Source of the DNA: DATFEN01 sp035691285
GTDB lineage: Bacteria > Acidobacteriota > Vicinamibacteria > Fen-336
DNA length: 6,140 nucleotides
NCBI GenBank assembly: GCA_035691285.1
Contig: DASSJI010000024.1
Coordinates: forward strand, 1 to 6,140
Reading direction: 5' to 3'
Shown here: piece after piece, positions 1 through 4,318 of the stretch
Numbering within the stretch: the stretch's first letter is position 1
Layout: each line of letters opens with the position of its first letter
Position numbers and translations under genes: made by a program
Notes under the pieces: model-generated
The model's database searches: none
What the model was told of the DNA's origin: nothing
What the model saw: only the letters and a program-made list of their open reading frames with translations

Positions 1-1
1 C

Positions 2-136
2 TCGATCCGAAGGGCCTTCACCCCGGGCGAGCTCACCGCCAGCTTCGCAGAGGCCGGCATCTCCAGCGTGACGATCCGCAGGCGGTTCCCCTACCGCCTC
101 GTGGCCGTCGCCGAGCGGGGAGGCGAGCATGCCTGA
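2..136 (+). CDS. Class I SAM-dependent methyltransferase, C-terminal fragment (5' end outside window)
   Basis: The reading frame is open from base 2 and ends at TGA 134-136, giving 44 visible residues. It includes FTPGEL, then SFAEAGISSVTIRRRFPYRL, then VAVAERGG. The pattern 'FTP-E-L ... F-x-x-AG-I/F-x-x-V ... R-x-x-P-Y-R-L-V-A-V-A' is typical of the last strand-helix-strand unit of small class I SAM-dependent methyltransferases; this is family knowledge. The catalytic and SAM-binding parts are outside the window, so the substrate cannot be read. The stop codon overlaps the ATG of the next gene by 8 bases, which implies one transcript and coupled translation. Next to a geranylgeranyl-reductase-like flavoprotein, a role in O- or C-methylation of a phenolic, quinone or polyketide product is plausible, but this is inference. 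The fragment is too short to exclude another family. Confidence 0.72.
   Translation, partial: SIRRAFTPGELTASFAEAGISSVTIRRRFPYRLVAVAERGGEHA
117..123 (+). promoter_or_regulatory. Ribosome binding site of the FAD oxidoreductase, inside the methyltransferase gene
   Basis: GGGGAGG lies 5 bases before the ATG at 129 and inside the final codons of the preceding methyltransferase gene. It supports ATG 129 as the start and fits translational coupling across the 8-base gene overlap. Confidence 0.7.
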
Positions 137-1322
137 CCCGCGCGAAGTCGTGGTCGTGGGCGGCGGGCCCGCCGGCGCCGCGATCGCCGTCTACCTGCGC
201 CAGCTCGGCCGCGACGTGCTGCTCCTCGACGAGGCCCGCTTCCCCCGGGACAAGATCTGCGGGGAGGCCGTCTCTCCCGAGGCCTGGCGCCTCCTTGAGG
301 ACATCGGAGCCGCGTCCTCGGTGGCAGCCCTTGGGCCGTGGCCGCTCCGCGGAATGCGCCTCACCTCCCCCGACGGTACCGCCTTCGAAGGCCGCTACCT
401 CGGCGCGCCGCGCCCCGGATTCGCGCTGCGGCGGCGGGACCTCGACCACGCCCTCCTGGCGCGCGCGTATGCGGCCGGCGTCGACGTGCGCGAAGGCACG
501 CGGGTCGGCGGCCTCATCCTCGCCAACGGTCGGGTGGCCGGCGTCCTCGCCGAGAGCGGGCGCGCGACGGAGCCGATACGCGCCCGCCTCACGATCGGCG
601 CGGACGGCCGGCGCAGCGTCGTGGCCCGCCACCTGGGCCTCCTGACCGAGCACGCCTGGCTGCGAAAGTTCGCGGTCCGCGGCCACTGGGACGGCATGGC
701 CGGGCTCCAGGACACGGGCGAGATGCACGTCGCGGGCGGCGGGTATTGCGGGGTCGCTCCTCTCGCTCCCGCCGAGGCCAACGTGGCCTTCGTCCTGGAC
801 CGTCGCGAGATGCGCGAAGCCGCCGGGGACCTGCCCGCGTTCTACCGCCGCGCCCTCGGCCGCTGGCCCCGCATCCTCGACCGGCTGGGCGGCGCACGGC
901 TCGTGGACGCCCCGCGCGCCATCGGCCCGCTGGCCCTCGAGGCGCGCCGCCTGTTCGCGCCCGGAGCGCTCCTCGTCGGCGACGCCGCGGGGTTCCTCGA
1001 CCCCTTCACCGGCGAAGGGGTCACGCTCGCGTTGCGGACGGCGGAGATCGCCGCGCCCTACGCCGACGCCTACGTACGCACGGGCAACCTCGAGGAGCTT
1101 CGGCGCTACGACCGCGCCCGCGCCGCGGCCACCCGCGACAAGTTCCGCGTGAACCGGATCCTGCTGCGCGTCGTGTCGTGTCCTGGCCTCGCCAATCGCG
1201 TGGCCCGCAAGCTGGAGCGCCGGCCCGAGCTGGCGGACCGCCTGGTGGGGATCGCGGGGGACTTCGTCCCCGCGCGCGCGGCCCTGGGCCCGGGCTTCCT
1301 GCTGCGCCTGCTGCTGGCCTGA
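129..1322 (+). CDS. NAD(P)/FAD-dependent oxidoreductase, geranylgeranyl reductase / aromatic hydroxylase-like
   Basis: This 397-residue protein has the layout of a group A flavoprotein monooxygenase or geranylgeranyl reductase. The N-terminal FAD Rossmann motif is GGGPAG at residues 11-16, with D34/E35 ending the second strand. It is followed by FPRDKICGE (38-46), a signature of the geranylgeranyl-reductase-like branch. A GADGRRS motif (157-163) corresponds to the conserved DG motif that contacts FAD and NAD(P)H. GDAAGFLDPFTGEG (284-297) is the second FAD-binding GD motif. Length is normal (~380-430) and no membrane segment is evident. ATG 129 is supported by GGGGAGG five bases upstream. The gene overlaps a methyltransferase gene by 8 bases, so both are probably cotranscribed. 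In Streptomyces the srs phenolic-lipid cluster pairs a type III polyketide synthase, a methyltransferase and a flavoprotein hydroxylase (SrsC). A similar hydroxylation or reduction role is inferred here; the substrate is unknown. Isoprenoid chain reduction is the main alternative. Confidence 0.88.
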   Translation: MPDPREVVVVGGGPAGAAIAVYLRQLGRDVLLLDEARFPRDKICGEAVSPEAWRLLEDIGAASSVAALGPWPLRGMRLTSPDGTAFEGRYLGAPRPGFALRRRDLDHALLARAYAAGVDVREGTRVGGLILANGRVAGVLAESGRATEPIRARLTIGADGRRSVVARHLGLLTEHAWLRKFAVRGHWDGMAGLQDTGEMHVAGGGYCGVAPLAPAEANVAFVLDRREMREAAGDLPAFYRRALGRWPRILDRLGGARLVDAPRAIGPLALEARRLFAPGALLVGDAAGFLDPFTGEGVTLALRTAEIAAPYADAYVRTGNLEELRRYDRARAAATRDKFRVNRILLRVVSCPGLANRVARKLERRPELADRLVGIAGDFVPARAALGPGFLLRLLLA

Positions 1323-1375
1323 TCGCAGCCATGGCCAACACGACCACGGGGTGCGACTGACATTGCGTGCCGTCC
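1323..1375. other. Short convergent intergenic spacer without a clear terminator
   Basis: These 53 bases separate the stop of the flavoprotein gene (+) from the stop of the glutamine synthetase gene (-). The only structure I see is a weak possible stem, TGGCC at 1315-1319 with GGCCA at 1333-1337, around an inner GCCATGGC palindrome and with no T-tract. Transcription from both sides may be ended by Rho or by collision, but that is inference. Confidence 0.5.
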
Positions 1376-3538
1376 TTACACCAGGAGCAGCATCTCCCGG
1401 TACTTCGGCAGCGTCCAGAACTCGTCCGAGACCGACTCCTCGACGCGGTCGCACACCTCGCGCACGGCCGCCATCGAGGGGAACACCTCCTCGGCCAGGA
1501 GGCCGGCTTTTCGCTCCAGGTCGGGCTCGGCCGCCGCGCGGTCGGACGCGGCCTGGAGGTCGGCCATCCTCGCCATGAGCTCGTCCATCTGGCTGCCCAG
1601 GCGGTCGAGGGCCACCGAGATGGCCCGGCGCGCCCCCGCGCCGGAGAGCAGCGCGTGCTGCCGGTACGCCGCGGGCAGCACGTGGGTCGCGACGAGGTTC
1701 TTCAGGGCCTCGACCTCGATCTCGATGTCCTTCACGTAGCGCTCCATGCGGACGTGGTAGCGCGCCTCGGTCTCGGCCTCCGAGAACACGCGCATGCGCT
1801 TGAAGAACTCCACGGACTCCGGCTTGATCAGCTCCGCCAGGGCCTCCGGGCTGCGCCGCAGGTTCGGCAGGCCGCGGCGGGCCGCTTCCTCGACCCACTC
1901 GGGCGCGTAGTTGTTGCCCTCGAAGCGGATGGCCTTCGTCTCCACGGCGGTCTGCCGCGCGTAGTCCAGCACCGCCTCCGGCATGCTGCGCCCCTGGGAC
2001 AGCCGCTGCTTCAGCGCCGTCTCGGCCTCGGTGAGCGCCTCGGCGACGGCCGCGTTCAGCACCGCGATCGGGATCGAGATCGACGAGGCCGACGGCACGG
2101 CGCGGAACTCGAATTTGTTCCCGGTGAAGGCGAAGGGCGAGGTGCGGTTGCGGTCGGTGTTGTCCCGGGCCACCTCGGGAAGGCGCCGGATGCCCAAAGC
2201 GATCTTCTCCATCCCGGCGGCGCCCTGCAGATCCCCCCGCTCGAGCCCATCGAGGATGCGCGAGAGCTGCTCGCCCAGGAACACCGAGATGATGGCCGGG
2301 GGCGCCTCGTTGGCCCCCAGCCGGTGGTCGTTGCCCGAGCTGGCGATGGCCGCCCGCAGCAGACCCGCGCGGCGATGCACGGCCTTCAGCACGGCGGCCA
2401 GGAAGACCAGGAACTCGAGGTTGCGCTCCGGCGTCGCGCCGGGCTCCAGCAGGTTGCGCCCCTGGGAGTCCATCATGGACCAGTTGCAGTGCTTGCCGCT
2501 GCCGTTCACCCCCGCGAACGGCTTCTCGTGCAGGAGGCAGGCCAGGTTGTGGCGACGCGCCACGCGGCTCATGGTCTCCATCACGATCTGGTTGTGGTCG
2601 GAGGCCACGTTGGCCTCCTCGAAGATCGGCGCCGTCTCGTACTGGCTCGGCGCGACCTCGTTGTGGCGCGTCTTGACGGGAATTCCCAGCTTGTACAGCT
2701 CGAACTCGGTCTCCTGCATGAAGGCCAGGATGCGGTCCTTGATGCTTCCGAAGTAGTGGTCCTCCAGCTCCTGGCCCTTGGGCGGCTTGGCGCCGATCAG
2801 GGTGCGACCGCAGGAGACCAGGTCGGGGCGCAGCGACCAGAACGCCCGGTCCACGAGGAAGTACTCCTGCTCGGGGCCCACGGTGGGCACCACCCGCACC
2901 GAGGCGCGGTCGCCGAACAGCCGAAGCACGCCGAGGGCGCGCTCCGAGAGCGCCTCCATGGAGCGCAGCAGCGGCGTCTTGTTGTCCAGCGCGTCGCCGT
3001 GGTAGCTGATGAAGACCGAGGGGATGCAGAGCGTCTTCCCGTTGGGCCCTTCGATGACGAAGACAGGGCTCGACGGGTCCCAGGCCGTGTAGCCCCGGGC
3101 CTCGAAGGTCGTGCGCATGCCGCCGGACGGAAAGCTCGAGGCGTCCGGCTCGCTCTGGATGAGCTGCGAGCCGCTGAAGCGCTCCATGGGCTCGCCGTCG
3201 TCGTCGAAGGTCAGGAAGGCGTCGTGCTTCTCCGCCGTGAGGCCGGTCTGCGGCTGGAACCAGTGGCAGAAATGCGTGGCGCCCTTCTCGAGGGCCCACT
3301 CCTTCACTGCGTGGGCCACCTCGTTCGCGATCGCGGGGTCCAGCTTCTTGCCCCGCCGGACGGTCTCGTGCAGGGACTCGAAGACCGTCTTCGGCAGCTT
3401 CTGCTTCATGGCCGCGGCGTCGAAGGTGTTCGCGCCGAAGACCTCGCCGACGCGGACCCCCTTGGCCAGCTCCGGCAGGGAGCGGCTGGTGCGGGACGTG
3501 ACCTCGCGAATCGCCCAGAGCCGGCCCGAATCCATCAC
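1376..3538 (-). CDS. glnN: Glutamine synthetase type III (GSIII, GlnN)
   Basis: It catalyses ATP-dependent condensation of glutamate and ammonium to glutamine in the cytoplasm. The 720-residue length is right for type III enzymes and much longer than GSI (~470) or GSII (~350). Visible catalytic-domain motifs are GPEQEYFLVD (221-230, metal-ligand glutamates E223 and E225), NEVAPSQYE (293-301), NGSGKHCNWS (345-354, with H350), NDHRLGANE (403-411, with R406) and NRTSPFAFTGNKFEFRAVPS (464-483). The long N-terminal (~1-215) and C-terminal (~500-720) extensions are characteristic of GSIII, and the C-terminal part is helical and charged. The start is GTG at 3538, seven bases after AAGGAGG. ATG at 3535 immediately follows, is ten bases from it, and could be the true start; the protein would differ by one residue. 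A TATAAT box lies ~30 bases upstream. It is probably monocistronic. No glnB, amtB or glnK neighbour is present, so nitrogen control cannot be inferred from context. Confidence 0.96.
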   Translation of the reverse strand: MMDSGRLWAIREVTSRTSRSLPELAKGVRVGEVFGANTFDAAAMKQKLPKTVFESLHETVRRGKKLDPAIANEVAHAVKEWALEKGATHFCHWFQPQTGLTAEKHDAFLTFDDDGEPMERFSGSQLIQSEPDASSFPSGGMRTTFEARGYTAWDPSSPVFVIEGPNGKTLCIPSVFISYHGDALDNKTPLLRSMEALSERALGVLRLFGDRASVRVVPTVGPEQEYFLVDRAFWSLRPDLVSCGRTLIGAKPPKGQELEDHYFGSIKDRILAFMQETEFELYKLGIPVKTRHNEVAPSQYETAPIFEEANVASDHNQIVMETMSRVARRHNLACLLHEKPFAGVNGSGKHCNWSMMDSQGRNLLEPGATPERNLEFLVFLAAVLKAVHRRAGLLRAAIASSGNDHRLGANEAPPAIISVFLGEQLSRILDGLERGDLQGAAGMEKIALGIRRLPEVARDNTDRNRTSPFAFTGNKFEFRAVPSASSISIPIAVLNAAVAEALTEAETALKQRLSQGRSMPEAVLDYARQTAVETKAIRFEGNNYAPEWVEEAARRGLPNLRRSPEALAELIKPESVEFFKRMRVFSEAETEARYHVRMERYVKDIEIEVEALKNLVATHVLPAAYRQHALLSGAGARRAISVALDRLGSQMDELMARMADLQAASDRAAAEPDLERKAGLLAEEVFPSMAAVREVCDRVEESVSDEFWTLPKYREMLLLV

Positions 3539-3545
3539 GTGCGCC

Positions 3546-3552
3546 CCTCCTT
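3546..3552 (-). promoter_or_regulatory. Ribosome binding site of glnN
   Basis: On the minus strand this reads AAGGAGG, a near-perfect Shine-Dalgarno sequence. The gap is seven bases to GTG 3538 and ten to ATG 3535. The seven-base gap slightly favours the GTG start. Confidence 0.75.
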
Positions 3553-3567
3553 CTCGAAAACGGCGGG

Positions 3568-3594
3568 ATTATAGTGGCCGCTCGCCGCGCGCAA
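3568..3594 (-). promoter_or_regulatory. Candidate sigma70-type promoter of glnN
   Basis: The minus strand carries a perfect TATAAT at 3573-3568, striking in DNA this GC-rich. Upstream is TTGCGC at 3594-3589, a partial -35 with a 15-base spacer, which is shorter than the preferred 16-18. Transcription would begin near 3561, giving a leader of ~22 bases that contains the Shine-Dalgarno sequence. T-tracts at 3604-3599 and 3621-3616 lie just upstream and could act as an UP-like element. The -10 is convincing; the -35 is weak. I see no sigma54 -24/-12 signature. Confidence 0.6.
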
Positions 3595-3598
3595 CGGG

Positions 3599-3621
3599 AA
3601 AAATGGCCGGCCTACAAAAAA
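3599..3621 (-). other. T-tracts flanking a GGCCGGCC palindrome downstream of the YceI gene
   Basis: On the minus strand, just after the YceI stop, there is a run of six T (3621-3616), then GTA, then the palindrome GGCCGGCC (3612-3605), then ATTTTT (3604-3599). A GC palindrome followed by a T-run resembles an intrinsic terminator for YceI, but the self-complementary 8-mer leaves no loop, so the hairpin would be poor. The same AT-rich block sits directly upstream of the glnN promoter and could serve as an UP element. I cannot tell which role, if either, applies. Confidence 0.3.
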
Positions 3622-3625
3622 GGTC

Positions 3626-4237
3626 TCAGGGCGCGAGCCGTCCGACAATTTTGTAGTCGCAGCCCAGCTCGTTCTTCACCTTGACGACTCCGGCGACGGA
3701 GATCGGCTCGATGCCGAAGTCGCTCTGCTTGAGAACGACCTGCCCCGAGGCTTCCAGGCCGCCGTTCGCGCGGGTCGCTCGCAGGGGCAAGGTCAGCGTG
3801 CGCGTCGCGCCACGCAGGGTCAGCTCCCCGGTCACGCGGAGGTTGAAGACGTCCCCGGTCTCGCGGCCCTCGATGCGTGTGGACCGGAACACGATCTCGG
3901 CGAAGCGGGCGACGTCCAGGACCGCGGGGCCCTCCATCTTCGCCTGGACCTTCGGCACGTCCTCGGAAGGCTCGCCCCTGCCGGTGACGCGCAGGCCCGC
4001 GGCGGGGAAGCGGAGCGTGACCGAGGACCGGCCCAGGTCCTCCGAGTCCGCCACGATCGTGCCTTCGATGCCCGAGGCCACGACCTCGTGGGTGTGTCCC
4101 GCGAATGAGAAGAGGCCCGAGCGTCCGACCACGATGCGGAACGCGCTCTCGGCGCCGTCGACGACATAGGCCTGCTCGGCGGCGCGGGCGACCGCCGGCA
4201 AGAGCAGCAGCCCGATCGCCAGGACCCTCGTCGCCAA
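3626..4237 (-). CDS. YceI-family periplasmic/secreted protein
   Basis: This 203-residue protein starts with a Sec signal peptide. T3-R4 is followed by a hydrophobic core VLAIGLLLLPAVA (5-17) and an A-x-A type site, ARA/A, near residues 17-20. The mature part opens with YVVDGAESAFRI (24-35), the usual YceI beginning (Y-x-x-D-x-x-H/E-S-x-x-x-F). It then has FSFAGHTHEVVA and a beta-rich body with LRVTGELTLRGATR, and ends with DFGIEPISVAGVVKVKNEL-type strands. YceI proteins form a lipocalin-like barrel that binds isoprenoid or other amphiphilic lipids in the periplasm; this is family knowledge, and the ligand here is unknown. The start is TTG 4237, chosen because GGAGG (4248-4244) lies six bases upstream and the signal peptide begins exactly there. 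The frame stays open to ~5965, but that part is antisense to the E1 gene and not coding. The gene is divergent from the E1 gene. Confidence 0.85.
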   Translation of the reverse strand: MATRVLAIGLLLLPAVARAAEQAYVVDGAESAFRIVVGRSGLFSFAGHTHEVVASGIEGTIVADSEDLGRSSVTLRFPAAGLRVTGRGEPSEDVPKVQAKMEGPAVLDVARFAEIVFRSTRIEGRETGDVFNLRVTGELTLRGATRTLTLPLRATRANGGLEASGQVVLKQSDFGIEPISVAGVVKVKNELGCDYKIVGRLAP

Positions 4238-4243
4238 GCCGTG

Positions 4244-4248
4244 CCTCC
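4244..4248 (-). promoter_or_regulatory. Ribosome binding site deciding the TTG start of the YceI gene
   Basis: The minus strand reads GGAGG six bases before TTG 4237. No ATG or GTG start with comparable spacing precedes the signal peptide, so this site decides the start. Confidence 0.6.
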
Positions 4249-4260
4249 GGCGGCAGTCTA

Positions 4261-4273
4261 GCCTCGACGAGGC
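4261..4273. promoter_or_regulatory. 13-bp perfect palindrome in the divergent spacer, candidate operator
   Basis: GCCTCG-A-CGAGGC is a perfect inverted repeat of two 6-base arms around a single A. It lies near the middle of the 81-bp spacer between the divergent YceI and E1 genes. It ends eight bases before the TAGAAT -10-like box of the E1 gene, so it covers the place where a -35 element would be. A dimeric repressor site is the natural reading, but in GC-rich DNA a short palindrome may arise by chance. No regulator gene is in the window. Confidence 0.35.
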
Positions 4274-4280
4274 CCTACGG

Positions 4281-4286
4281 TAGAAT
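4281..4286 (+). promoter_or_regulatory. Candidate -10 box for the E1 gene
   Basis: TAGAAT matches the TATAAT consensus at five of six positions and stands out in a GC-rich spacer. A start site near 4293 would give a ~26-base leader including the Shine-Dalgarno sequence. No good -35 hexamer is present 16-18 bases upstream (CTAGCC at 4258-4263 for a 17-base spacer), so the promoter may be weak or activator-dependent. Confidence 0.4.
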
Positions 4287-4306
4287 GCCGCGGGCGCAGC
4301 GGCGCC

Positions 4307-4311
4307 GGAGG
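4307..4311 (+). promoter_or_regulatory. Ribosome binding site deciding the TTG start of the E1 gene
   Basis: GGAGG (within GGAGGAG, 4307-4313) lies seven bases before TTG 4319, in frame with the E1 protein. The first in-frame ATG is at 4376 and has no comparable site, so this favours the TTG start. Confidence 0.65.
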
Positions 4312-4318
4312 AGCAAGC

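Noticed and set aside
1315..1337. Possible bidirectional terminator hairpin TGGCC...GGCCA between the convergent genes
   Set aside because: The stem has only five pairs around a 13-base loop and no T-tract follows on either strand.
33..3299. A 1088-codon minus-strand open frame across both the flavoprotein and the glutamine synthetase genes
   Set aside because: The translation is Arg/Gly/Pro/Ala-rich low-complexity text with no family motif. It is antisense to one well-supported gene and off-frame in another. Such frames are expected in GC-rich DNA with strong third-position bias.
1367..3574. A 735-codon plus-strand open frame antisense to glnN
   Set aside because: It mirrors glnN codon for codon in the opposite strand and has His/Leu/Arg/Gly-rich text without recognisable domains. 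The minus-strand frame carries every GSIII motif.
4255..4260. TAGACT on the minus strand as a -10 box for the YceI gene
   Set aside because: It matches only four of six consensus positions, has no -35 partner, and would leave a leader of ~10 bases that cannot hold the Shine-Dalgarno site at 4248-4244.
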